This document shows positions 44,701 through 53,800 of a DNA stretch of 64,000 bases, in pieces. Both the position numbers and the translations under genes were made by a program. Each line of letters starts with the position of its first letter. Within the stretch, counting starts at the first letter, position 1. The stretch spans positions 4,525,710-4,589,709 of the forward strand of contig NC_090615.1 in NCBI RefSeq assembly GCF_004359215.1. Reading direction: 5' to 3'. This stretch comes from Bremia lactucae (taxonomy: Eukaryota > Oomycota > Peronosporomycetes > Peronosporales > Peronosporaceae). Below the pieces are notes generated by a model. It searched no databases, was not told where the DNA came from, and saw only the letters and a list, made by a program, of their open reading frames with translations.

Positions 44701-45872
44701 GGTTACGCCATTTACAAGCGTATGTACTTGCTCACTCGTATCACTTTGTGAGGGTATACACGCTTCGTGTCCATCCTGTCTTGGAGTGAAGATGAAGACA
44801 ATACGCCTTTTAGAGGCCGGGACATTCACGTCCCCAGGGTTTTCAGCCTGTATTGGTTCTATACAAGACATGGTGTCTAATTTGACATCCGATAAAGAGT
44901 TAAAAAACTCAACTTCCTTATCCAGCGAACGTTTACGTGTCGCCTCACGTGCATTAGGAGGATTTGACCCAAAATGCCCTGGCGAACCGCCAATAGTGTC
45001 ACTATTGACACTTAGGATGGTGCCACCTCGGCCGACCATACTCGGTGGACTTAGACGTGCCACTCCACGTATCTCAGGGATATTGCACGCTGCTTTCAGC
45101 ATTTAGTGAATCGTTAGTATAGCGAGTGTTACTCGACGAAGTACGTGCCGTTTTACTTATTTCTGCTCAGTCGGGCTCAAAATTAATGTTTTTAACATTA
45201 GAGTTTATTAACTCAGACATGCCAATGTCTAAAACAGTGACAGACTCATTCTTGGTATGGCCTGGCTAGAACATCATGAACCGAATTAGTAATATTTATT
45301 GTGAGGAGTAGCTTCTCCAGACAAGCTATTGATAAGCCTTTCTGGCAAAAGCCACGGCTTCTTTTCAGGGGCGAGATGAGACATTTTACTGTCTTCACTC
45401 CCCTGACCGTGGATCAATTGGAAGTCTAAGACCTTAGGCGCCACGCGCAATATTCCTAGCAAAGTTTTGGAGAGTCATGGACCCACCTTTGCTAGGCAAC
45501 AAATGAGATCATATCTCGAATCCAAATCAAGGACGAGACAGCGTTCCATACTGTCAAAGTCCAGAAACTTTATACCTAAGTTCAATGGAACTTTGGGAAC
45601 AGTGACCCGAGTCCCTGTCCCTAAGCAAACAGTGTTATTGTATTATCTCCATGCGCTCTAAGTACCTCCACGTATTGTTGATTTCCCTCAATAGAAAGGC
45701 GTCGAGCATAATTGCAAGACACTCCTGAGTCAATTAAAATTGACCACGGCTTACCAAAGCCCTTTACAATCGAAATGAGCACCAAGCTAATTGGGGCAAG
45801 GTTCTATTTATTCTCACCTCCTTGAGGTTTAACCGAGCCTAGGTCTTCCCCAGAAGGGCGCCCCGCATCTAC
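41737..45872 (-). pseudogene. pol: Family A pol (A3)
   Basis: Protease: active-site region WSILIDSGVSCNYAR (about 45705-45750) keeps D-S-G, but 45235-45485, carrying LILGMAWLEHHEP, is inverted and holds a foreign 122-bp insert. The linker is open at 45102-44296 with one copy of the 40-residue repeat. RT: TYFDDIFVHSRAEQGRSDME (about 43870), YFDD intact. RNase H 43632-43060: FDASDFAIGSALLQTDVDGH. Integrase core about 42740-42300, tail 41997-41737 (PRFIGPFTFVAKKGLAYTLN, HPVFYVGLL). Frameshifts and stops throughout. Confidence 0.87.
45284..45405. mobile_element. 122-bp piece of family B antisense ORF inserted in A3 protease
   Basis: The reverse strand reads MSHLAPEKKPWLLPERLINS and LSGEATPHNKY, matching MSRLAPWLLPERLVSSLAGE of the B antisense ORF (28314-28400) and 57320-57425. 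It is flanked by ACCG on both sides (45280-45283 and 45406-45409), and the uninterrupted A sequence (about 9137-9160) has that tetramer once (GCCG in A2). This looks like an insertion with a 4-bp duplication or a repair patch. Confidence 0.7.
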
Positions 45873-46887
45873 TGGGTATCGACGTTTCCCCGCACCGTAC
45901 CAGATCTCTGGTATAGGTCGGAGTTGGAGCTCTTTCGGGCTTTACGCAAATTTCGAAGTGGGCAGGCAGGGCGTAAATGTTTCGTGCATTCGCGCACATA
46001 ACATCTACGGATGGTCTTATGCTGTTCCACAGCTTGAAGAGCCTCTTCTCCTTCCTCAACGAGGCTTATAAACATAGGTTCCGCTCTATTAGACGGAACC
46101 CATGTGCTCGAAGAGCTTGTTCGGTAAACAGGCGTGCTAACGCGGGCAGACTTAAAGTCAAAGTCGGCGCGTAGCGCTATGGCAACTGCCTCTTCGAACG
46201 TAGCCGGATGAGATCGGAACAATTCCGTCCGGGCAATGCCTTCATTGAGACCCCCCATAAAAAAGGTCACTACAATTGCCTCTTGCACCGGGTCTTGATG
46301 CATAGATGCAATGAGAGTTCTCAACTCCTGGACAAAGACCCCCAGGGTTCTTTTACCCTGCCGAGTCGCTAGGAGTCGTGCTCGCATGCAAAAAGCCTGA
46401 TCAGGCGGTGCAAACATGCTGGTCACTTGCTGTTTCAGCGAATCCCATGAGGGGAAAGCGTCGTTTATGGATGTGCTGCACATTAATGCCCACTCTATGG
46501 CTCTACCTCCAAGTTTGGACATGGCCATAGCCACATTTGCCTTTCTGGTAAGAACAAGACGTAATCAATGGACATTTCCATTTGCTCAATTCAAAAAGGG
46601 AGATTTTCTCCCTCTTTTCCCTCATTTTTTTTTACATTTACAGTTAGAGGGCGAGCCCTCGGCTCTGAGTCAGGTACGGAGATGTACCGGGTAGGCATAG
46701 ATGCCGCTAAAGGGTCCTGTACCTGACCGATCAGGGAGGCTTTGTACCGCATGAAAGCTTCAAGCCTTGCATGCAGGACCTCTGGTCCCTGGGAAATAAT
46801 AAATTCCACGTGCTCAAGCCCGAATAAGATTTTGAGCTTGTCATAAGCGGCGCGTTGCGCTTCTGACAATTCTGGAACCTCTTTCAC
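45869..46887 (-). pseudogene. gag: Family A gag (A3)
   Basis: The ATG at 46887 gives [19 protein letters not shown]. The frame is lost near 46600. The core is open from 46534 to 45869 for 221 codons: LGGRAIEWALMCSTSINDAF, RLLATRQGKRTLGVFVQELR, FFMGGLNEGIARTELF. The knuckle reads C-YVRE-C-TKHLRPAC, with the second zinc-binding Cys of the first pair displaced (C-YM-C in A1). It ends in the conserved TAG at 45871-45869, flanked by an imperfect CAGTAGA/CTTCTG repeat. Confidence 0.87.
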
Positions 46888-46935
46888 TGTCGTAAAAAAT
46901 AAGTCTTGTAAAGACTCAGGCGTAGGTTGACTACG

Positions 46936-46945
46936 AGTGCTACCA
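46936..46945 (-). other. Primer-binding site of A3
   Basis: TGGTAGCACT on the minus strand, two bases from the LTR end. Confidence 0.82.
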
Positions 46946-46947
46946 GG

Positions 46948-47432
46948 TGTAGCGGAGCTATCACGCTCCTAAAGTCAGAGAAAGACTCTCAGACTCAGAG
47001 AGTCACTTAGTTCTATTGAGCTTATGGGTTTAACAACTCTGGGAGTCGTACATGCTATTAAAGCTTAAGGAATCCTAGTTCAAGGGATTCAGGGGTTCGT
47101 AAAGCCAAGTGGCAACTAGTGCCCAAGAGGATATACCTTAGAAAGGCTTCTATCTCTTACAAATCAATGCGCAAGCCTTAGGAAGGCACTTAACGCTTTA
47201 AGATCAATGAGGAACTGCACTTTATTTAATTATTTAAATCTAAAAACCTTACCCTAGCTAATTTAAAATAGATTTCGGCCCCAGATTTATATCTGGCGGC
47301 GACCACATAATTATTGCCCATATTTAATGGGATTTAAGCAACTAACTATTTTAAAATTAGATAAAGGGTATTTTACCCATTTAGTAAATGTACCACAACA
47401 ACGGTTCTCCAACCGATGTGTGCCCCATTACA
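46948..47432 (-). repeat. LTR of family A (5' LTR of A3)
   Basis: 485 bases. On the minus strand TGTAATGGGGCACACATCGG to CGCTACA. This complete copy defines the missing first bases of the A1 LTR. It directly abuts C4 pol at 47433. Confidence 0.92.
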
Positions 47433-47990
47433 CTATCAGCTTAAAGACATGAACTTTCCCTAGTGACCCTGCCAGTTTAGCAGTGGTCAATAAAACTACG
47501 TCCTATGACCGACCTCTCGGCGGTATCATAGGCGAGTTTGATGCTAAAAGCGTGAGCGAGGCTCAACGCTTTTTGATTAAGCGATTAGCCATCACACGAA
47601 AAGTCCGTGACGAGATGGCAAGCGCACAGGACAAGCAAAAAGAATATGCTGACCGAAATGGTCTCAAAATTAACGAACGCTTTAAAGTGGGTGAAAAAGT
47701 ACTATTAAGTATTGCTACCCTACCTAAAAATGCAATTTTTGTACTACCTGGAGGTACTACGAAGTTGTTGCACCGTTTCATTGGGCCCTTTAAGGTGGTA
47801 ATAGAGGTTGGTGACTCAAATTATAGGCTCACCCTTCCCTCGTATATAAAGACGCGCCGTATTTTAAGTGGGTCGTCTGAAACGGTATGTAGACTCAAAT
47901 GAGCCTCATACCCCCATTCGTCGAAGAAGACGATGGTGACGCCGACTGTGAGTCTAGCGGCGATCAGATGAGGGAGACGGTGAATTTACT
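47433..47990 (+). pseudogene. pol: Family C pol tail (C4)
   Basis: Begins just downstream of the integrase core. Open from 47483 to 47902: DRPLGGIIGEFDAKSVSEAQ, RKVRDEMASAQDKQKEYADR, VGEKVLLSIATLPKNAIFVL, LHRFIGPFKVVIEVGDSNYR. The chromodomain and coiled-coil coding region is deleted near 47975, joining directly to AYEKEHQLRP-like sequence at about 47998. The upstream part is absent because A3 lies there. Confidence 0.85.
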
Positions 47991-48928
47991 TGGTGACTGC
48001 CTATGAAAAGGAGCACCAGCTGAGGCCTCTTCGCTAGTCTCAAATGGACTAGCAGAAGTAGCGTAGTGAGAAGAAACAGGGGGTACAGTACCGCCCATGA
48101 TTTCTTTCACACGCAAGCGGGCGATATTAATTCGCTGCGACCGCTGTATCATCGCATCGGAATGCGGATGAATGCGGCGCAAGAATTTCGCCTCGTATTG
48201 GTCGGGCGTTTCATTTAAACGCAACACGACCGGGTCTTCCATAATTTAATGACACCATAATAGTTTTGAGCATTTAGAAAAGCGCGTTTTTTGAGCGACG
48301 CTATTGTCCCGTTTACACGAGGCCATTCAGAGAGAGGGAGCATAAGTGATATGCCACCCGTCACACAGCCACGTTTAATACGGCTGGCTTGTGACAGCGA
48401 CTAAGCACATTCACGCGTCGTCGGCGGAGCGTTACGCTCAGAATCCTCTATGTCAGAACCATTATGGATAATGGTCTGAGCAAAAGACGGTGTGGTTTTA
48501 CCCAACGGAGAAGCGGCTGCGCCTTTATGGGCAGCGCTCGCAATAACCGTCGCTGCGCTATCCAGCGCAGACGACGAGACAGCATTCGTAAGTGTTGCTG
48601 TCTCCATGTTATGAGCAATGATAGAAGTTTGGATGGGCAATAATGTGCCATCATCCTTCCTCGTGAGATCCTTGTCCGCATCATTACTTTGAGGTGACGG
48701 CAACGGTCTCGACTCATTGTAGTCGACAATGAGCGACGGATCAACATCCTCACTGATTAAGTGGGATGAATCCTTAAGCCCCGTTAACGCGACAGCAGCA
48801 GTAGCGGTCGGCGTTTCAGCTAAGGCATTGGACGCTGCAGGGCGTGTTAACGCGGCGCGCGCGCTAAATGCAAGAGTTAGTGGGCGTCTTCGCAGACGAC
48901 CCTCCAACGTTGCCCATGTAGGTGGCAC
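47964..48928 (-). pseudogene. Family C antisense ORF (C4 copy)
   Basis: Open for 175 codons from 48928 to 48401: MPPTWATLEGRLRRRP (frameshifted start compared with MPPKRGHVGG), SNALAETPTATAAVALTGLK, DVDPSLIVDYNESRPLPSPQ, SAAHKGAAASPLGKTTPSFA, IIHNGSDIEDSE. After a break the central block 48242-47964 gives VVLRLNETPDQYEAKFLRRI and HPHSDAMIQRSQRINIARLR. The coiled-coil end is deleted. With C2 and C3 it lets the whole antisense protein be laid out, although no single copy is intact. Confidence 0.7.
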
Positions 48929-49018
48929 CTTTGGCGCCGTGTATGAAAACAGAGGTCGCTAGAGTGAATCAGAGACTTAGCGGCGCGTCAAGCAGCATAG
49001 TTCTTCCTTCCACTTTAT

Positions 49019-49040
49019 CGAAGTTTAAAATGTAACTTCG
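49019..49040 (+). other. Hairpin next to the polypurine tract (C4) with compensatory change
   Basis: CGAAGTT (49019-49025) pairs with AACTTCG (49034-49040). In C2 and C3 the arms are CGAATT/AATTCG: an A-U or U-A pair is replaced by G-C with both arms changed. The purine tract (ttaagggagtggatag) follows to 49060. Confidence 0.7.
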
Positions 49041-49060
49041 TTCTTTAAGGGAGTGGATAG

Positions 49061-49591
49061 TGTAACTGGCTAAAGTTGCCCTAATGTTACACAGTCCCCG
49101 TTAAATACACTTGGTGTACTCAAGGGGATGGTCAATTTCTTAAATAAAGTAATTAGACCCACCACTTGAGTGTGGTTCACATTTGTGACCAACCCTTGTG
49201 TATGTGATGCACATAGGTGCATTCACATTAGGAGGGATGTCGCCTAGCGTCATCCGTTACGCGAGATATATAGAGATACGCTCGCAAAACATATTAGTGT
49301 AATCAATAGAGATGACAGTTCAATTTGGTAAAAATTGGAATTTATATTTAATGCGATTATATTTAAATCGGTCTCAAACTACTTTCTACTTATCAAGTGC
49401 GCACGAGGAGTCGAATCACCGCTCCCGTGACGACACGTTTACCAGAGTACCTAGTGCGTTGGATGAGGTCGCTAAGGCGCCCACCACAATTACCTCACGG
49501 CACACGAAATTAGACGGTCAAACAGCTTCTCCGCTGCGCTAGGGTGTGTGCTTAAGTAGAGCGTGCCCCCATAAAGACTTGCCCACCTACA
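49061..49591 (+). repeat. LTR of family C (3' LTR of C4)
   Basis: 531 bases, TGTAACTGGCTAAAG to CCCACCTACA. AT palindrome near 49336-49366 and a single GATGTCG/CGTCATC hairpin near 49237. Confidence 0.9.
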
Positions 49592-50000
49592 ACTTTCAAC
49601 TTAAGAAGTGCGCACGTGAAGACGGATTACCGCTTCCGTGACGACACTTGTACTAAAGTACTTAGCTCGTTGGGTGAGGTCGCTTAGGGGCCCACCAACA
49701 ATCTCACTGCACGTGTGAGAAGACGGTCAAACCGCCTTCTCACTGTGCCTAAAGGTGTGTGCGTAAGTAGAGCGTGGCTGCTATAGTAGCACCTGTCTAC
49801 ACCCACCCTTGTGTCTTAATGTGCTTTCGCATTTAAGGGGATCAAGACATCATCTGCGATTTAAAAAAGTAAGCTCGCCATGCAGGAATACACATCTACA
49901 GATGGCATCCAATCATTGGATAAAGTTTATATTTAATTACATTTGGTTTAAATATATTTCCCTAGTCGAACGTGAATAAAACAGTGTCTAGTTTTAATCT
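49592..50000 (+). repeat. Older family C LTR fragments
   Basis: 49592-49801 matches the last 210 bases of LTR-C (AAGTGCGCACGTGAAGACGG to TCTACA). 49802-49980 looks like a more diverged U3 part (CCCTTGTGT, GCATTTAAGGGGATC, TCTACAGATGGCATCC, TTTATATTTAAT). These are scraps of earlier insertions stacked behind C4. Confidence 0.65.
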
Positions 50001-51450
50001 AGCCACATCATTTGTCAAAAGGATCCAAAAAGACGAGTGAAGGTATTCTACTTTCATACTTCACTCCTACTTAGTGGCTTGCACTTCATTTGCTGCATCA
50101 TTGGGGACAAAATAATACTTTTATTGTTGCCTAAATTGTTTATCGGGCATATAAATCTAAAATTCCCTTGCGGATCTCCAATATCAATGACGCTATTATA
50201 GGATACTTCTTGTCCTCAAAACTGCATCTCATGCTTTACGCGCAAGTAAAAATATCGTTTGCCTTGCAAAAGGATATATGGAGCTTTGATTTCTCGTGGT
50301 GAAGCGTGTGTCGACACAATATTGGTTAAAACGCAACTTTTTAAAATGGCTGTGTCATCACTCCCGGGGCTAACTATATTTTGGTGTTGTCGCATGGTGT
50401 TAAGTCATCTGGTCGCTCAATCGTCGCATGAATACCCAATTTTCTCTTCCAGATGATTTCAATTATCGATGAGCGTGATGTATATATTTGAAATTTCGTT
50501 TCTGCAGCTGGTGGTAAAAACATGGTCTTAATTAATCTGAACTTTTTTCCAGCTCAATGCTTGCGATGCGAAATAACGCATGAATGTCGCATCCATTTCC
50601 GAACAGTCCAAGAAAGTTGCTGGAAGTTTTTTTTACGGCATCTCGATTAGTTGTCGGCTTGCTTCCGATATTGTGACCACAGCAATTGTTGAGCTTGTAC
50701 AATGGTTCGATATGACATTACTTTATATCTTAATGGCGCAATGAGTCTATTAAATACCTAAGCACGTGATATTGGCTGCAAAATATTCAATATGTTGTGC
50801 TTTGTCTTATTTGTTAAGCAAACGTGTCGTTAATTTTCGTGCAAAAAGAAGCCATCATATTTATATGAATCAGATGCCGGCTCTATTTGTCGCAACGAAA
50901 AAGTCAAGATTTCCACGTGTCCTACGCTAAAAGGCTTTATCTCCGTCCAGGAACGGGAGGATGTCGTCCCGCTCACGTCTTGTCCATAAAAGTGGATTCG
51001 CGCATGCCAGCGCATCACGTTATCCGCTCGTTCTTTTTTTAAGAAACTTCGGTTGGGGGAGGCACAAATTGCTAAACAGTGACATTCTTGTATGATAAAC
51101 AGGACTGTCATGTCTACTCTTTATCTATCATAAGATATTTATTGCCCGATAGCCACTGCAAACTAACAAAGCCTATGGTCACCGCACAGTCAGGTCCCCC
51201 ATTCTATTTCAAGCAAGATAAATGGTATTGGATCTTCCACCTGATCGGAGTTTTTCGAAAGTCTCGTTATATTAGCTCATACTTGCTATTGTTAGCGTCA
51301 CTATCCCTTACAACTTGCATAAAAAATCTAATCTTTTTCGCATTAGGTCTACTGCGACAAGGCTACCACCACTTCATTGGTGGCAATCGATTGCATGACT
51401 CGTCTAATTTTAATTTTTGTTTTCAAGAGACCGCTACAGTTTTAATTGGA
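50001..51450. other. Mostly unassigned, upstream of the effector candidate
   Basis: No family A, B or C sequence was recognised. On the minus strand two short coding-like stretches stand out: 51111-50830 (93 codons, with MRWHARIHFYGQDVSGTTSS) and about 50550-50390 (KTMFLPPAAETKFQIYTSRS, then IIEIIWKRKLGIHATIERPD). They could be decayed host or transposon coding sequence. I cannot name a family. Confidence 0.4.
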
Positions 51451-51455
51451 GCGAG

Positions 51456-51470
51456 TCATTATCATTTTGC
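51456..51470 (+). promoter_or_regulatory. Oomycete-type Inr + FPR core promoter
   Basis: TCATT (51456-51460) and CATTTTGC (51463-51470) resemble the oomycete initiator (GCTCATTYYN) followed by the flanking promoter region (CAWTTTN). The spacing is one base shorter than the usual consensus. It lies about 46-60 bases before the ATG at 51516, as expected for short oomycete 5' leaders. Confidence 0.55.
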
Positions 51471-51515
51471 TTCCGTCTCAGTAAGATCTCTTTCTTTCTT
51501 ATTTCAACGAGCGAC

Positions 51516-51941
51516 ATGGTGCGTATGCTCCTGATTAGCAGTATTTTTGTGTCTGCGATTTCCCTCGGAGATTCGAGTGCTTTCCTCGTAGCCGCTAATA
51601 TAGAGCAGGAAATGCGTGACACAATCCCAGTCGCGCCAGTTGCTAGATACCTGAAAGCTGGAGAACTGCGCAAATCTGCGAAATCTGAGGAGAGAATGTT
51701 TTCCAGCTCCAAACTATTCAAATTCTCCAAAGAAGACGAGAAGTTGTTCCAAGAAGCCGCGAAAGAGATTACTGATACAGCTTCAACCGCAAAAGGAGCT
51801 ACAAGCAAATCAGAGACTGTAAAAAGAGAGATAGACCCAGTTGAAAAAACAATGGCAGCAAAAAGAAGAAAAAGAGCCGATGCAAGAAAGAGAATAGATC
51901 TTGAAAATGGCATGGAAAAGCTCAATACAGATGACAACTAA
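51516..51941 (+). CDS. Candidate secreted RXLR-like (RYLK...EER) effector
   Basis: 141 residues, intact. Residues 1-22 form a typical signal peptide (charged MVR, hydrophobic LLISSIFVSAISL, small residues to about GDSSA). RYLK at 44-47 is followed 11 residues later by SEER (57-60), the RXLR-dEER layout with Lys in the fourth position, as in degenerate variants of downy mildews. The mature part is charged and probably helical (FKFSKEDEKLFQEAAKEITD), with a basic cluster at 116-126 (KRRKRADARKR) that may be a nuclear localisation signal. No WY motif or zinc finger was seen. Such proteins are secreted from hyphae or haustoria and act in or on plant cells; the target here is unknown. The start at 51516 was chosen over an in-frame upstream one because it gives the signal peptide and follows the promoter. 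It sits alone between retroelements. Confidence 0.72.
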   Translation: MVRMLLISSIFVSAISLGDSSAFLVAANIEQEMRDTIPVAPVARYLKAGELRKSAKSEERMFSSSKLFKFSKEDEKLFQEAAKEITDTASTAKGATSKSETVKREIDPVEKTMAAKRRKRADARKRIDLENGMEKLNTDDN

Positions 51942-52380
51942 AAGGATAATACAAACAACAATGATGCTACGTAATTTAATGTTGATGTATTAATTAAATC
52001 TGTAAGCGTCAAATTTTACTTGACATTTAAAAGCTATTGAAGTAGTACACTCCGAATTATTTCTGGTTGTCAATTTCGTCAATTTGTTAATTGCGCTGGA
52101 GCATATGTTAGGTGAATACGGGGTAATTTCTTAAAGGCATTCAGGTCATATTTAAAAAGCCCTGTAAGTACATTGTAATGGTGTTTCCGTTTCATAAATA
52201 TTATTTTCGGTAAGAGGAATAATAAATACGATTTCCTTTAAGAGAAAATCAATAGATTTTTTGGTCTTTTATCAAATTCGACTTAACAGTTCCAATATTA
52301 CCAATTTTGGTAATATTGACGCGATAAGACAGTGATTCTTTTAATTGGTTGATTTTAGTTTGAATCAACCGATCTACACG
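51942..52380. other. 3' flank of the effector candidate; nothing recognised
   Basis: AT-rich, without notable ORFs. A short inverted repeat AATATTACCAA/TTGGTAATATT at about 52295-52318 could be a transcript-end structure, but this is not supported further. The B3 LTR begins at 52381. Confidence 0.4.
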
Positions 52381-52818
52381 TGTAACGGGGTGTATCGTTA
52401 CAAGAAAATTAACACTTTAAGGTTGTTAATTGTATATTATCTAAAAGGTAGAGAATATTTGGAGAATATATCTTTACGTGGTAATTTCCTAAAAGCTTAT
52501 CTATTGGTAGATATACACCATTATATCTACTTTCTCCGCGGTCCAGTCAGCGCTGGACGCACGCAAAAGAAAAAGACAGATAAGACTTCATTACATGTTT
52601 TGTATTAGTTTAAAATTAATTTAGTACTTAATAGACAGAAGCAGAAGAACTTAATTATATTAAATACGGTTTTATCAACCTCTTTTAAGCAAGTGCTATA
52701 AAGAGAGTCTTCCTTTGCACGTACTAGGTGCGTGAACTGACGTGAGGCACCACTCGCACCGAGGCAGTGCGAAGTGGACTTTTATTGAAACAGTACAAGT
52801 CAGTAGTGCTCCGTTACA
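52381..52818 (+). repeat. 5' LTR of B3
   Basis: 438 bases, TGTAACGGGGTGTATCG to CTCCGTTACA. Twin AAG-type hairpins at about 52748-52805. Confidence 0.92.
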
Positions 52819-52820
52819 CC

Positions 52821-52830
52821 TGGTAGCACT
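52821..52830 (+). other. Primer-binding site of B3
   Basis: TGGTAGCACT two bases after the LTR, identical to B1, A1, A3 and C5. Confidence 0.85.
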
Positions 52831-52900
52831 TTGTAGTTCGTCCGTTTCGCGTGATAGCTACTCCTTTCTAAGTGACATAGAAAGGAGTGCGGTCAAACGA

Positions 52901-53800
52901 ATGAGTTCGACCGTAGGGAACGATGCCATCTTGGCCATGCTGTCCGATTTTGACAAAGATGCCCTCTATTTATCATCGCCAAGTTCATACACATGAACAT
53001 GACGAGGCGAAGGAGAAGGTAGCCTTGCTTAATCCGCAAGGCTCTCAACAGGCAGAATTGTTGAGGTTACAACAAGTACAGAACCCTGTACCTGGGATGA
53101 CGCACACGCGTCGTCCCGAAACCTTAAAGATTGGCATCTCTAAGTATAGGGGAGTCGAAGAAGATTTCCTCTTAAGATGGTTTGTCGAGTTGGACGATGC
53201 CATAGGAGCTCGTCATACTGTCGACGAGCAAACGCAAGTCGCATTTGCTCAGTCAAATTTAGCAGGTCGTGCCAAAACTTGGGCACTAAGCCTTAAGTTG
53301 CGCGGCCCATGTATTTTTTTGGTCGCTAGAGGCTTTCAAACCGGGCTCAAACAGACGTATGAACCGCCAAGGGCTGAGTTCAGAGCTCTATCAGAGCTTC
53401 TAAAACTCAAGCAAGGCAAGCGTGATGTTAACGCTTAATGCCCAGCACATACGACTCTTAGCGAGTTGTATCACAAACAACCCAGTGCATGAACACACGT
53501 TCATTACGGTGTTCATGAAAGGTCTTACGGACGGTCCCGCAATGACCCACCGGTTCCGCTTGGAATTGGATACGCTTAAAGAAGCAATATCCGTTGCGAA
53601 CGATAAGTGATTGCAGAAATGCATTCGCTGTCAAAAGTTAGGACACTACGCTCATGAGTGTAGTGCTTCACGCCCAGTACCGAGAGGTACCGAAAGTAAC
53701 CATGAACGAAATGCCAAAAAGGGCAACGGTCGCGGGTCTGACGTCGTTGCGAAATCGCAATAACGAGGTGGACCGCCAAAATCGGTCGGGGTCAGCAACG
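52901..53800 (+). pseudogene. gag: Family B gag (B3)
   Basis: The ATG at 52901 gives MSSTVGNDAILAMLSDFDKD, then a frameshift. The core from 53111 (SKYRGVEEDFLLRWF, AGRAKTWALSLKLR) is base-for-base like B2 and ends at the same TAA (53436-53438). Knuckle C-IR-C-QKLG-H-YAHE-C at about 53620-53661. The gag-stop repeat carries the same deletion as B2. Confidence 0.85.

Noticed and set aside
51079..51534. 151-codon hydrophobic plus-strand ORF before the effector
   Set aside because: It overlaps the Inr/FPR promoter and the effector start in another frame and resembles no family; probably chance.
51434..51937. 167-codon minus-strand ORF opposite the effector
   Set aside because: Its hydrophobic, Ser/Leu/Phe-rich text is the mirror of a Lys/Glu/Ser-rich gene, and it has no start context or homology of its own.
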